Shown here one piece after another: positions 32,886 through 42,017 of a stretch of DNA of 64,000 nucleotides. The translations under genes and the position numbers were made by a program. Location of the stretch: contig NZ_CP120683.1 of the NCBI RefSeq assembly GCF_030506325.1, positions 1,240,001 to 1,304,000 on the forward strand, read 5' to 3'. Every line of letters begins with the position of its first letter. The stretch's first letter is position 1. This DNA is from Tunicatimonas pelagia (GTDB lineage Bacteria > Bacteroidota > Bacteroidia > Cytophagales > Cyclobacteriaceae). The notes under the pieces were generated by a model. The model searched no databases. It was given only the letters and a program-made list of their open reading frames with translations, and was not told where the DNA came from.

Positions 32886-35523
32886 TTCTCAGCGAATCTA
32901 CGGGGTTGGCGAGGGCGGCTTTTACTGATTGATAGCAGACTGTTAGCAGGGTAATAAGTAGAACAATTCCACTTGTAGTAATGAGAATACCGATACCTAT
33001 ATCAACCCGATACGCAAAGTTTTCCAGCCAACGGTTCATTATAAAATATCCTATTGGGGCAGCAACTAGAAAAGCAATCAAAATGAGTTTAGTGAAATCT
33101 CTGGATAGCAACATGGTAATACTACTCACCGTTGCCCCCAGAACCTTACGAATACCAATTTCCTTCGTTCGTTGAGCGACCACAAAAGAGGCTAATCCGT
33201 AGACTCCTAGCCCTCCAATACCTAAGGCGAGCATCGAGAAGAGCGTAAAGATTCGGAGAAAGCGCTCTTCCCCTTGGTAAAGAGCGTATACATCTTCATC
33301 CATAAAAGAATAAGAAAGCGATCGTCCGAAGGCCATATCTTGCCACGTAGCTTCTAAGTGTTGTATTGTTCTGATTAAATTACCTTCCACCCGAATAGCC
33401 ATCAATTGCACGGCCATCGTCTGTTCGGAATGCAATGAGAAAATCATCGGTTGAATTTCAGTATGCAGTGAGGCTAAGTGAAAGTCTTCAACAACCCCAA
33501 TAATCTGAGCATTTTTCCTAGACCACTCACTTCCGGTAAATGCTGCTCCAATGATCGGGGTTCCTACGGGTGACTCTAGCTCAAGAAACTTTTGGGCACT
33601 TTCGTTGATGATAAATGCCTCGGATACATCGGTAGGGCGAGTTGGTGAAAAATCTCTTCCACTCACAAAAGTAGCTTCCAACGTTGCGAAAAAATCTTGT
33701 TCTACCACCACAGTAGGAATCGTTGTACTCTCTTCTGAACCATCTAACCAATAGGGACGCCATCCTCCTACCCGTTGAGTCAGTGGTGCGTTAGCTGCCG
33801 TAATACTTATGAAGCGGCTATCTTCTAACAAGCGAGTCTTTAAAGTTTCGTACTGCTGCTGGATAGATTCGGTGGGTAACGGAACCAGCACTACTTGTTC
33901 GGTGGTAATACCTAAGTTTTCGTGACGAAGGAAATTTAGTTGTTTAAAAACCACCATTGCTCCGGTTAGCAATAAGATGGAGGCTATAAACTGGAAAGCT
34001 ACCAGCCCTTTTCGTACCAAATGAATACCGCTTCCTGAATGAGTGTGACCCTTTATTACATCAACAGAGGGAAAAGATGAGATGAAGAAGGCCGGGTAAC
34101 TACCTGCTAACAAACCTACTCCTAGTGCAATAAGTAGTAGATAAACAGACATAGAAGAAAAACTCAGAAGGTTTAAGGTGGTTTCTTTTCCGGTAATTTC
34201 CCGAAACAGTGGCATACTTAACTCAGCCAGAAACCCAGCAGCCACCAAGGCGATACCCACCACCAGCGTTGCTTCGCTCAAAAATTGAACGATCAATTGT
34301 TTTTTCAAAGCTCCTAATGCCCTGCGAACCCCTACTTCCCTAGATCGTTTTATTGCGTAAGCAGTAGCCAAATTGATGTAGTTGATACTAGCAATCAGAA
34401 CAATTAGCAGTGCCACCACCGAAAAAAGATAAACGTACTGAATATCGCCATTGGGACTGATTTCGCCAGTTAACGCCGAGTGGAGGTGTATGTCAGTAAG
34501 GGCTTGTAGAAAGTATTTACGTTGACGAGCTTCACCTTCCCCTTCGTTTTCTGAAACGTACTGATTGATCTGCGTAGCCAACGCTCTCGGATCAGCTTTT
34601 TCTGTGAGTTGAATGTAGGTGTGGTGACTAGTACCTGTGCGATTCTCAAAAACCCATTGAGGGTAAAGAGGCTCTACAGTCTTCATTGATACTAGAAAAT
34701 CAGCCTGTAAATGGGAATTACTCGGCATGTTTTCCATCACTCCGGTTACCACCACTGATAGTGTATCAAAGAAGGTGAGCGTTTTGCCAACTGCCGGAGT
34801 AGGTTGACCGAAGTACTTCTCAACCATTGTTTGACTTAGAATAACCGAGTTTGGAGCATCCAGTGCCGTTCGGGCATCGCCTTCTAGCAAGGAGAAAGAG
34901 AAAACATCCAGAAACGTGCTATCTACGTAGTAAACCTCTTCTTCGGTATACTGCTGGTCTTTGTAGGTGATAAAGGCTCCAGTAAAGTTATCAATACGTA
35001 CTATTTCTTCAATCGCTGAGAACCTTTCTTCCAAATCAGAAGCTAATAAGTAAGTAGTAATTGCGCTTCGGTTGGTTGCATCACCCCCTTGATCGTATTC
35101 TCCTGCTATCCGATAAATCTGCCCAGCGTTAGTATGAAAGCGGTCAAACGAAAGCTCGTCTTTCACATATAAAACAATGAGAATACAAACTGCCATGCCG
35201 ACTGCCAATCCACCTATATTAATGAGCGAATAGCCTTTATGCTTAAGTAGATTGCGCCAGCCGATTTTGAAATAGTTTTGAAACATAGCTGTATGATTTA
35301 TAGGTTGTATTTTATAAAAGGGACGGATAATTCCCGGTCTGAAAAGCTTCACCACATCCTTAGTGAACCTCCAGTAGGCAGCCTTCTCTCCCCTTTCTTC
35401 TACATTCCGCTCGTATCGTTCCCGTAAATCCCCCTCAATATCTTCCACATAATCGGGATGACAGTACCAGTGGAAAAAGCGGAGGAGCCATCGAGGAGGT
35501 GAAGGATTATCGGGCGAGCTCAT
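32878..35523 (-). CDS. FtsX/MacB-type ABC transporter permease, first of a tandem pair, 881 aa
   Basis: Same architecture as the downstream paralogue: prefix domain (about 1-88, FHWYCHPDYVEDIEGDLRERYER), first helix near 102-122, two extracytoplasmic domains, and FtsX helices with REVGVRRALG and KEIGIRKVLG coupling motifs. It overlaps the PadR gene start region by four bases and the next permease by eight, so the three genes form one tightly coupled operon. The prefix domain region is much more similar at DNA level to its paralogue than the rest (see findings). Substrate unknown. Confidence 0.92.
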   Translation of the reverse strand: MSSPDNPSPPRWLLRFFHWYCHPDYVEDIEGDLRERYERNVEERGEKAAYWRFTKDVVKLFRPGIIRPFYKIQPINHTAMFQNYFKIGWRNLLKHKGYSLINIGGLAVGMAVCILIVLYVKDELSFDRFHTNAGQIYRIAGEYDQGGDATNRSAITTYLLASDLEERFSAIEEIVRIDNFTGAFITYKDQQYTEEEVYYVDSTFLDVFSFSLLEGDARTALDAPNSVILSQTMVEKYFGQPTPAVGKTLTFFDTLSVVVTGVMENMPSNSHLQADFLVSMKTVEPLYPQWVFENRTGTSHHTYIQLTEKADPRALATQINQYVSENEGEGEARQRKYFLQALTDIHLHSALTGEISPNGDIQYVYLFSVVALLIVLIASINYINLATAYAIKRSREVGVRRALGALKKQLIVQFLSEATLVVGIALVAAGFLAELSMPLFREITGKETTLNLLSFSSMSVYLLLIALGVGLLAGSYPAFFISSFPSVDVIKGHTHSGSGIHLVRKGLVAFQFIASILLLTGAMVVFKQLNFLRHENLGITTEQVVLVPLPTESIQQQYETLKTRLLEDSRFISITAANAPLTQRVGGWRPYWLDGSEESTTIPTVVVEQDFFATLEATFVSGRDFSPTRPTDVSEAFIINESAQKFLELESPVGTPIIGAAFTGSEWSRKNAQIIGVVEDFHLASLHTEIQPMIFSLHSEQTMAVQLMAIRVEGNLIRTIQHLEATWQDMAFGRSLSYSFMDEDVYALYQGEERFLRIFTLFSMLALGIGGLGVYGLASFVVAQRTKEIGIRKVLGATVSSITMLLSRDFTKLILIAFLVAAPIGYFIMNRWLENFAYRVDIGIGILITTSGIVLLITLLTVCYQSVKAALANPVDSLRNE

Positions 35524-35855
35524 GATTGCGGATTAAAAGCGATAGCCGGAATGGCATTCCACAAGGCCAACCGCTGGTCTTTGGCTCCTTCCAGAGCTTG
35601 CCGTCCGAAGTTGGTAACCGTGAAGAAACGCTTTCTTTTTCCACCCCGTACCTTGGTGGCTTCCCCAAACTCAGAAGATAGATATCCTTTCTTCTCTAGC
35701 CGGCGCAGCACCGTTTGCAGTGAACCGATGCTTACTTTGCGATTCAGTCTTTTTTCCATTTCGTCGATAATAGCCACACCGTAGGCTTCGCCGTAAAGGA
35801 TAGCAACCGTAAGCATCACGATTTCTTCAAATTCACCAAGATGATGTTTACTCAT
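35520..35855 (-). CDS. PadR family transcriptional regulator, 111 aa
   Basis: A short winged-helix PadR domain only: an EIVMLTVAILYGEAYGVAIIDEME helix pair, then SIGSLQTVLRRLEKKGYLSS (recognition helix and wing) and RGGKRKRFFTVTNFGRQAL. PadR proteins repress genes for toxic compound handling and are usually autoregulated; in Bacteroidota they commonly precede permease-prefix ABC genes, as here. It is the first gene of a three-gene operon with the two permeases, overlapping the first by four bases. Confidence 0.94.
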   Translation of the reverse strand: MSKHHLGEFEEIVMLTVAILYGEAYGVAIIDEMEKRLNRKVSIGSLQTVLRRLEKKGYLSSEFGEATKVRGGKRKRFFTVTNFGRQALEGAKDQRLALWNAIPAIAFNPQS

Positions 35856-36197
35856 AATCTTTATTTACCTTAAATGTAGTTAAAATATTTAAACGATTCT
35901 TATACCCTCTCATCTTTTTGGTTCTCTGACAATTTTGATGGTGCTTATTATTTATAAGTCATCGTGCTATGCAGTAGGCGAGACTTTGTGAAGCGATCTA
36001 TACGTGGCTATACCCTTAATAATGAGTGAGACGGTTGCCGCACGATAGCTTCGTCATACTTTTACGCGATGGTCGCTTGCTATGACGTTTTTTATTGCAG
36101 TTCTCTGCTATTTTTAGTCAGAGGATCATTTTTTTAGTTCAACTGAATGCTAAGTACCATTTTCGGCATAGTATCCCCCCCCCAACCTTGAGACTTC
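35856..36197. other. 342-base region between padR and the CRISPR relic
   Basis: No gene seen. The right part contains several small hairpins, of which the clearest is CGTCATA (36052-36058) with TATGACG (36081-36087) followed by six T, enclosing an inner GCGA/TCGC pairing. A poly-C run lies at 36175-36183. Leftover of a decayed locus is possible. Confidence 0.45.
36052..36093 (+). terminator. weak terminator-like hairpin
   Basis: A 7-bp stem (CGTCATA with TATGACG) with an inner GCGA-TGG-TCGC hairpin, followed by six T on the plus strand. No gene ends nearby on that strand, so its role, if any, is unclear. Confidence 0.35.
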
Positions 36198-36358
36198 ATT
36201 TCAATTCCACAATGGGGCGATTATAGGAGTGAAGTCACTAGATTGGTCACCTCGTTCACTAGATTTCAATTCCATGATGGTGCGATTAAGAATAATTGCC
36301 CAAATAGTTCTTTTTCTATCCCAGACAGATTTCAATTCCACGATAGTGCGATTAAGAG
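36198..36358. CRISPR. degenerate three-repeat CRISPR relic, 30-base repeats
   Basis: Three copies at 36198-36227, 36263-36292 and 36329-36358, separated by spacers of 35 and 36 bases. The first 12 bases, ATTTCAATTCCA, are identical in all; the rest varies (for example GGTGCGATTAAG). The reverse complement ends in ATTGAAAT, the usual 8-base 5' handle of class 1 crRNAs, so transcription on the minus strand is inferred, with the leader on the right. A 14-base third 'spacer' is cut by the IS1 element at 36373. The repeat form resembles those used by type I-B/III systems. No other repeats follow beyond the IS. Confidence 0.8.
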
Positions 36359-36372
36359 ACCCCCTAAATCTG

Positions 36373-37286
36373 GGTAGTGTATTTAACATAAGGATGGGTT
36401 TTTTGCCAACCTCTCAAGATTATAGCGACCGACGCCCGGTGAACTAGGAAATATTTGATCGCCAAATAATGATCTTCCCAATTTTTAGAGAAAGATAATG
36501 TTTTACGGACTCACCGGGCACACCGCTGACGAACCGTATTATTGATCGGACCGCCGAGCGGACGTTCTATTATCCTAGTTTGCCACTTCCCTTCGCGCTG
36601 ATGCGCTCCGGCGCCCGGTTGGCCTTTAGCGAACACAGGCACATAGGCCTCCCCATCATCAGTGAAGCATAATGCCTTCTTTCTGAGCTTTTTAGGAATA
36701 CTTAACCACAGACCAAAGGCCCCTTCTTGGTCACGCCCCCCAAGGTGAAAACCCACCACGAGTCTACTACGTCGCTCGATCGCCAGCCATTCCATGGTGG
36801 CCATATCCATTCGGGACAGTCTTTGGCTCCTACAAACGACCGCGCGGCGGACCGCCACATTTCATCCGCCTCTAGGCAATAGAGGGCTAATTCAGGCTGT
36901 TCTAGTCGTCCAACGGGAAGCTCTTTATCAACCGATTGCCAGTATTGTTTAGCACGTTTGACTACCCAACCCAGACTGACGTTTAGCGTGCGGGCAATCG
37001 CCCGTAATGAGATGCGCTCTAGTAGCAGACTCTGTAGTATTTCTTCCCGCTTAAAACGTACAGAATCCGTTCTTTCTCCGGCTTGGCGTTGGCAAGAATG
37101 GCAGCGATAATTTTGCTTTCCGTAGGAAGTAAATCCATTCTTTACGATCTTGCTACTTGGGCAATGAGGACAAGTGAGCATATTATTGATGTTTTGGCGG
37201 TTCGCCGCGCGGTCAACCCAATAATACGATTTACTACCCCATTGCCAAATTCTCAATTTTTTCATCCTTATCTAAAGTACACTACC
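36373..37286 (-). mobile_element. IS1-family insertion sequence, 914 bp, decayed
   Basis: Bounded by terminal inverted repeats 36373-36396 and 37263-37286: both ends read GGTAGTGTA...ATAAGGATG with 21 of 24 bases matching. The interior encodes an IS1-type transposase in broken frames. No 8-9 bp target duplication is seen (left flank CTAAATCT, right flank AGTTTTAC), so the insertion is old or recombined. It lies next to the CRISPR relic on the side where the leader should be, separating it from cas6. Confidence 0.85.
36397..37181 (-). pseudogene. IS1-type DDE transposase, frameshifted and interrupted
   Basis: From ATG 37181 the zinc-finger region reads CPHCPSSKIVKNG...YRCHSCQRQ, then a helix-turn-helix, then DEMW..SFVGAK. 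The frame is lost near 36800; the next part (LAIERRSRLVVGFHLGG, FTDDGEAYVPVF, IIERPLGG, NNTVRQR) is in another frame and ends in TGA at 36511-36513, after which VRKTLSFSK and IKYFL continue in yet another frame. The three acidic DDE residues (DEMW, FTDD, IIER) are all present but never in one open frame. It is very unlikely to make active enzyme. Confidence 0.82.
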
Positions 37287-37334
37287 AGTTTTACTTATCT
37301 ACTCTTCCTTTAGGGAATTATAAAGAAAGAATGT

Positions 37335-37505
37335 ATGTCAAAACCTGATCAGACCACGAAACAAGAACCTAGAGTAAATCCTTTTCTTACGGATAAGGCA
37401 GACTCGCTTTGGGATAGCTTAGATAAAAACGCCAAGCCCGTATCTAAAGAAACCCTGCTAAAGAGGATTGAAAATATTAAGAAGCAGAACGAATCCAAAG
37501 GCTAA
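37335..37505 (+). CDS. possible small protein, 56 aa
   Basis: ATG 37335 to TAA 37503-37505, starting 48 bases past the right end of the IS1 element. Hydrophilic and basic (for example KPVSKETLLKRIENIKKQN), with a PFLTDKADSLWDSLDKN core that would be helical. No family recognised. An AAAGAAAG purine stretch precedes the ATG. It is convergent with the cas6 remnant. It may be a real small gene or a chance ORF in a decayed locus. Confidence 0.42.
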   Translation: MSKPDQTTKQEPRVNPFLTDKADSLWDSLDKNAKPVSKETLLKRIENIKKQNESKG

Positions 37506-37579
37506 AGAGAACGCAGAACACCAACGTAAACCGGATAAGTAATTCACCATTTCCTTCAATCTGTTAACTCTTACCCCCT

Positions 37580-38382
37580 TCAGCTCTTCAGCTCTTCCAA
37601 AAACCCAAAACCCATACTATTATCTTCCCCCAGCCCGGCGTAGTAGGCTAGTTGTTGCACTTCGGGCGGCGCGGTTAATGTAAGGTTATAAGTGTAGCCA
37701 ATAATTTTGTTCTGCTGGGGCGTATGCTGCTTTACTACGATACCTTACCTTTTTTGCGAAACGAACTGTTAAGCTTCAGTTTCCATGCTTCGGTAAAATC
37801 ACGATTATTATCCGCTACTTCGGGTAGGTTTAGCCTCGCCGCTTCCGCTTTGTGTTGGAGGTTTTTTAGTAGCTGTTCAGTGTAGCCGTTATTATTTGGG
37901 ATCTGGTATTGGGGGTGTTTGTGTTCGGGTAACCTTATACTTACCACCACCGGCGTAAGGATGCGGTAGCGCATAGTTTCAGTAAACTGGGGGCGCGGCA
38001 GGGCTTCAATACGGACTACTTCCAAATCTACCTGGCTAATGCGATCTCCTAGCCGGAACTGCTGCCCCATAAACAGTCCTCTAATAAAGTGCTCGGCTGC
38101 TTCGGGTAACCAGAAGCTGACACCTAGTTGTAACTCTGGCCCGTAGAAGCCTATTCTTTCTTCTTTGGCAAAAATGCGGTACGGCTCGCCCTTTAGTTGT
38201 GAGAAGGTAAATAGTTTAAACCGCCGACTGCCCACTGTATACCCTTTGTCGTGCAGAAAACGGCTAAACTCGGCATCAGCCTGCTGAATTACCCGGTACA
38301 CCCAACTGTGTAGTGGGTATTGGTAGTTAATGGGTAATACCCGATGGTTACCAATAACTCGAAGAACGAGATTGAATCGCAT
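37580..38382 (-). pseudogene. cas6: CRISPR-associated endoribonuclease Cas6, split by a one-base frameshift
   Basis: From ATG 38382 the protein runs as a Cas6 N-terminal and central RAMP region (about 215 residues) and then meets TAG at 37735-37737. A -1 frame continues from 37744 to TGA at 37580-37582 with 54 residues containing GYTYNLTLTAPP and AYYAGLGEDNSMGFGFLE, the glycine-rich C-terminal signature of Cas6. Loss of one base (an AAGGGTATC read now as AAGGTATC) explains the break. Cas6 cuts pre-crRNA at repeats. It starts three bases after the stop of the BNR-protein gene. No other cas gene is visible, so crRNA processing here is probably dead unless ribosomal frameshifting restores it. 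Confidence 0.88.
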
Positions 38383-38385
38383 GGT

Positions 38386-41300
38386 CTAAGGCATCGCGGT
38401 TTCTGTTACTTCCTTCTGCTCAGTAGCGATATAGGGAATATTATTATCCTGGATTAGCCGATTGTAGTCGGGTATCGTTTCTTCCATTAGTTGCTGGATT
38501 TCGGATTTTCGGTTCTGCCAGTCGCTCATCATATCAGTAAAACGCTGCTGCTGTCCGTTGGTCACAGGAGGCACGGAGGCATCAATAATATTCTTGAGAT
38601 GCTTCAGATGGGTGTCTAGTTGATTAGGAAAGTTAATTACATCCTGAAAGGTTTTCTGCTCCATTTGTACTAGCTTTCCTTGCAGCTCGTCCACCGTATC
38701 CAGAATTTTTTCTCCAGCTTCTACCACCTCGGCGTTAAGCTCATCGTCACATAAGCGTTCGTTCATACTCTTCACTAGTTCTCGAACATTCTGCATCTTC
38801 CGTACCGATTGATACAGGTCTTTCACCGACTGATCTAAAGTTTCCAGGTGTTGTTCTTTTTCGGCTAACTGAGCTTCGGTAGCTTTCACTCGCGGGTCCA
38901 TGAGCACATTAAACGATTGGGTCAGTGTGTCTTCTCCGTAGGCCAACCGGACTTGGTACTCGCCCGGCATCACGCGGTAGCTCTGCATCCCCTGAAACGG
39001 CATTAGCCCTTTTACTTCTTCGTAGTCATTTTGATAGAGGTTCCACACCCAGTGGTTCATTCCGGCTTTCTTAGGGGCTTGCTGCGGTTCTTTTTCAGCA
39101 TTACTGGCGTAAGATCGGATTACTGAGTCTTCCTCATTCAGAATTTCTAGTGTCAACGCCAACGAATCATCTTCGGGTACTTCGTTCAAATAATAATAAA
39201 TTGCTGTACCATTAACTGGGTTCTCGCCTAATGCCACTGCCGTAGTATCCCGGCTACCGTCGGTTTTGTAGGTGTCTCGCGGTTGAAACAGGAAGGTACT
39301 GGCTTCTTTAATACTTTCGTTAAGTTGATGCAAAGGAGTAAGATCATCCAATATCCAGAAAGCTCTACCTTGCGTAGCGGCCACTAAATCGTTACGATGT
39401 ACTTGTAGATCAGTGATTGGTACTACGGGTAAATTCAGTTGAAAAGGCTGCCACTGCTGTCCGCCGTCAAACGAAGCGTACAATCCGGTTTCGGTTCCAG
39501 CGTAGAGTAAATCTTTACGCTGAGGGTCTTCTCGCACCACTCGCACAAAAGCCTCGTCGGCTATTCCATCAACTAAGCGAGACCAGGATTTACCATAGTC
39601 GGTGGTTTTAAAAATGTGGGGTGTAAAGTCATTAAACTTATAGCGAGTAACGGCTAGATACGCTGTTCCCGGTTCGTGGGGCGATACTTCTATGGTGTTA
39701 ATCAGAGCTTCACCAATTTCGCTAGGGGTTACGTTACTCCAGCTTTCGCCACCATCCTGAGTGACGTGAACTAATCCGTCATCACTACCCACCCATAGTG
39801 TACTGGCATTGTGGGGTGATTCCGCCAAGTAAGCAATGGTATGGTACACTTCTCCTCCCGCTCCTTCTTTCGTGATCGGTCCACCGCCGTAATCCAAATT
39901 AGTAGTATCATTTTGGGTTAGATCCGGGCTAATTTCTTCCCACTGATTTCCTCGATTAGCAGATTTTAGCACTACATTTCCGGCGTGGTAAATCACCGAT
40001 GGGTCGTGTTGAGAGACCAAAATAGGCGCATTCCAATTGAAGCGATACTTAACTTCGGCGGGCTTAGAACCCAACCCCTGAAAGGCGTAAGCCATCACAT
40101 CGCGGGTTTCGTTGCGGTTGGCATCGTACTCCGATATAATCCCTTGATAACAACCGGCGTAGATATGTTCCGGATTATCAGGGTCAAATGCCACAAAGGC
40201 ACTCTCACATCCGCCTACCCGATAAAAGTCTTCCCAGTAGATACCATCTTTATTCGTTCGGCTCGGGATAGCTACGGTAGAATTATCTTGCTGCCCACCG
40301 TATACGTAGTAAGGAAAGCGATTATCTACACTCACGCGGTAAAACTGAGCCGTAGGCTGATTCTGCTGAGTTGACCAACTCTTTCCGCCATCAAATGAGA
40401 TGTTTGCCCCACCGTCATTAGCATTAATCATATAGTCCGGCTGATTGGGATTAATCCATAAGTCATGATTATCACCGTGGGGCGTGGATACTTGCTCAAA
40501 AGTCTTCCCGCCATCAATAGACTTCATAAACGGGGCATTGAGGACGTACACCATATTCTCATTGGTAGGGTGAGCGAAGATGTGCATGTAGTACCAAGAT
40601 CGCGCCCGTAGTACTCGATCTTCGTTAATCAGTTTCCAGGAACTACCCGCATCATCGGAACGATATAGTCCACCTTGCTCCGACTCAATAATCGCCCACA
40701 CCCGATCAGGGTTGGCCGGGGAAATAGTGATTCCAATCTTGCCCATAATAGAATCAGGTAAACCTGTGGTTAGCTGATTCCATGAGTCTCCACCGTCGGT
40801 AGTTTTGTAGATACCACTCCCCTCGCCCCCACTGCGGATTTTCCAGGGAGTGCGCTGATGATCCCAGAAAGTAGCGTACATCACTCTTGGATTGGTGGCG
40901 TCCATCGCCAAGTCACAGGCTCCACTGTTCTCATCTACGAAAAGGGTCTTTTCCCAACTTTTACCCCCATCTTGGGTACGATAAATTCCGCGCTCGTCAG
41001 TAGGAGCCCAAGGGCTGCCCTGCGCCGCTACGTACACCACATCGGGATTTTCGGGGTGAATCCGTACTTTAGAAATCTGCCGGGTCTTCTCTAATCCAAT
41101 ATTCTCCCAGGTTCTACCCGCATCAGTAGATTTGTAGACTCCATCACCGTGTGACGTTTTTACTCCTCTTACCGGAGCCTCTCCCGTACCTACGTACAGT
41201 ACGTTAGGATCACTTTCGCTAACTGCTACTGAACCAACCGATCCGGTTTTGAAAAAACCGTCGGTGACATTGTTCCAACTATGTCCGGCATTGGTAGTTT

Positions 41301-41535
41301 TCCAGACTCCCCCGCCGGTAGCCCCAAAATAATACGTCTGAGGTTGACCGACTACTCCGGTCGCCGTAGTAGATCGCCCCCCTCGGAATGGCCCGATGTT
41401 TCGCCAACGCAAGGCATCGTAATATTTTTCGTCAAACTGAGCGGATGCTTCGGCGGATTTTGATCGCCTTTGGGCATCAACCTGATAAATACCGAAGAAA
41501 AAAATTGATAGGGTAAGTAGTAAACGTAGTAACAT
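38386..41535 (-). CDS. exported BNR/sortilin-like (VPS10-type) protein, 1049 aa
   Basis: A signal peptide (about 1-21, LLRLLLTLSIFFFGIYQVDA) is followed by about ten Asp-box/BNR repeats, each showing S.DGG.tW or T.DAGrTWE (for example STDAGRTWENIGL, TQDGGKSWEK, SFDGGKSW, TQDGGESWSNV), which build a beta-propeller across residues 40-760. The C-terminal 250 residues are helical and charged. Similar Bacteroidota proteins are annotated glycosyl hydrolase or VPS10; hydrolytic activity is not demonstrated by sequence. It precedes cas6 by three bases on the same strand, but no functional link is expected. Confidence 0.85.
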   Translation of the reverse strand: MLLRLLLTLSIFFFGIYQVDAQRRSKSAEASAQFDEKYYDALRWRNIGPFRGGRSTTATGVVGQPQTYYFGATGGGVWKTTNAGHSWNNVTDGFFKTGSVGSVAVSESDPNVLYVGTGEAPVRGVKTSHGDGVYKSTDAGRTWENIGLEKTRQISKVRIHPENPDVVYVAAQGSPWAPTDERGIYRTQDGGKSWEKTLFVDENSGACDLAMDATNPRVMYATFWDHQRTPWKIRSGGEGSGIYKTTDGGDSWNQLTTGLPDSIMGKIGITISPANPDRVWAIIESEQGGLYRSDDAGSSWKLINEDRVLRARSWYYMHIFAHPTNENMVYVLNAPFMKSIDGGKTFEQVSTPHGDNHDLWINPNQPDYMINANDGGANISFDGGKSWSTQQNQPTAQFYRVSVDNRFPYYVYGGQQDNSTVAIPSRTNKDGIYWEDFYRVGGCESAFVAFDPDNPEHIYAGCYQGIISEYDANRNETRDVMAYAFQGLGSKPAEVKYRFNWNAPILVSQHDPSVIYHAGNVVLKSANRGNQWEEISPDLTQNDTTNLDYGGGPITKEGAGGEVYHTIAYLAESPHNASTLWVGSDDGLVHVTQDGGESWSNVTPSEIGEALINTIEVSPHEPGTAYLAVTRYKFNDFTPHIFKTTDYGKSWSRLVDGIADEAFVRVVREDPQRKDLLYAGTETGLYASFDGGQQWQPFQLNLPVVPITDLQVHRNDLVAATQGRAFWILDDLTPLHQLNESIKEASTFLFQPRDTYKTDGSRDTTAVALGENPVNGTAIYYYLNEVPEDDSLALTLEILNEEDSVIRSYASNAEKEPQQAPKKAGMNHWVWNLYQNDYEEVKGLMPFQGMQSYRVMPGEYQVRLAYGEDTLTQSFNVLMDPRVKATEAQLAEKEQHLETLDQSVKDLYQSVRKMQNVRELVKSMNERLCDDELNAEVVEAGEKILDTVDELQGKLVQMEQKTFQDVINFPNQLDTHLKHLKNIIDASVPPVTNGQQQRFTDMMSDWQNRKSEIQQLMEETIPDYNRLIQDNNIPYIATEQKEVTETAMP

Positions 41536-41630
41536 ACGGAAGAAAGGTTGGGTTTGTAGAATAGTCCAACCCCAAAATATCAGTTCTTCCCTGAATTACC
41601 AATCAATTATCGGAAATTATCAGTAGAGGC

Positions 41631-42017
41631 TTATTTTGCCATCTTAGGATTGTACTTAAGCCCACCGAACCCGTACAGAAAGAGGGTTCGCGAATAGCGA
41701 AAAACAATGGGTAGGGATAGTAATACCACCACCGGAACAGTAGTGATGTAAACTATTAGCTCCGGATCGCCGAAGAAGTTGTACAAGACAAACGCGGTGC
41801 CCAGTAATATAGCCATAGTGAACGCGTAGCTGACGTACATAGCTCCGACGAAAAAACCCGGTTCCTGTTCGTACTGTACCCCACAATGAGGGCAACTTTT
41901 ATGGGTAGCCGTAAACTTAGCAGGTTTCTGAAGGAAAGGATACTGAAAAATGTCCCCAGTACGACAGCGAGGGCACTTATGATTGAGGATAGCTGATCCG
42001 ACGGATTTTTTTTGCAT
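41631..42017 (-). CDS. DUF983 membrane protein, 128 aa
   Basis: An N-terminal zinc-ribbon-like CPRCRTGDIF..CPHCGVQYEQEPGFFVGAMYVSY segment (two CxxC pairs) precedes two membrane helices (about residues 64-84 and 89-111). DUF983 proteins are found beside cytochrome oxidase genes and are thought to help oxidase assembly. ATG at 42017 is preferred; an upstream ATG at 42062 would run deep into the overlapping 90-residue gene. It overlaps that gene by about 41 bases. Confidence 0.87.
   Translation of the reverse strand: MQKKSVGSAILNHKCPRCRTGDIFQYPFLQKPAKFTATHKSCPHCGVQYEQEPGFFVGAMYVSYAFTMAILLGTAFVLYNFFGDPELIVYITTVPVVVLLSLPIVFRYSRTLFLYGFGGLKYNPKMAK

Noticed and set aside
36201-36447. Open frames across the CRISPR repeats as a protein
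   Set aside because: The frames are read through 65-base periodic repeats, which explains their internal repeats; they are not coding.
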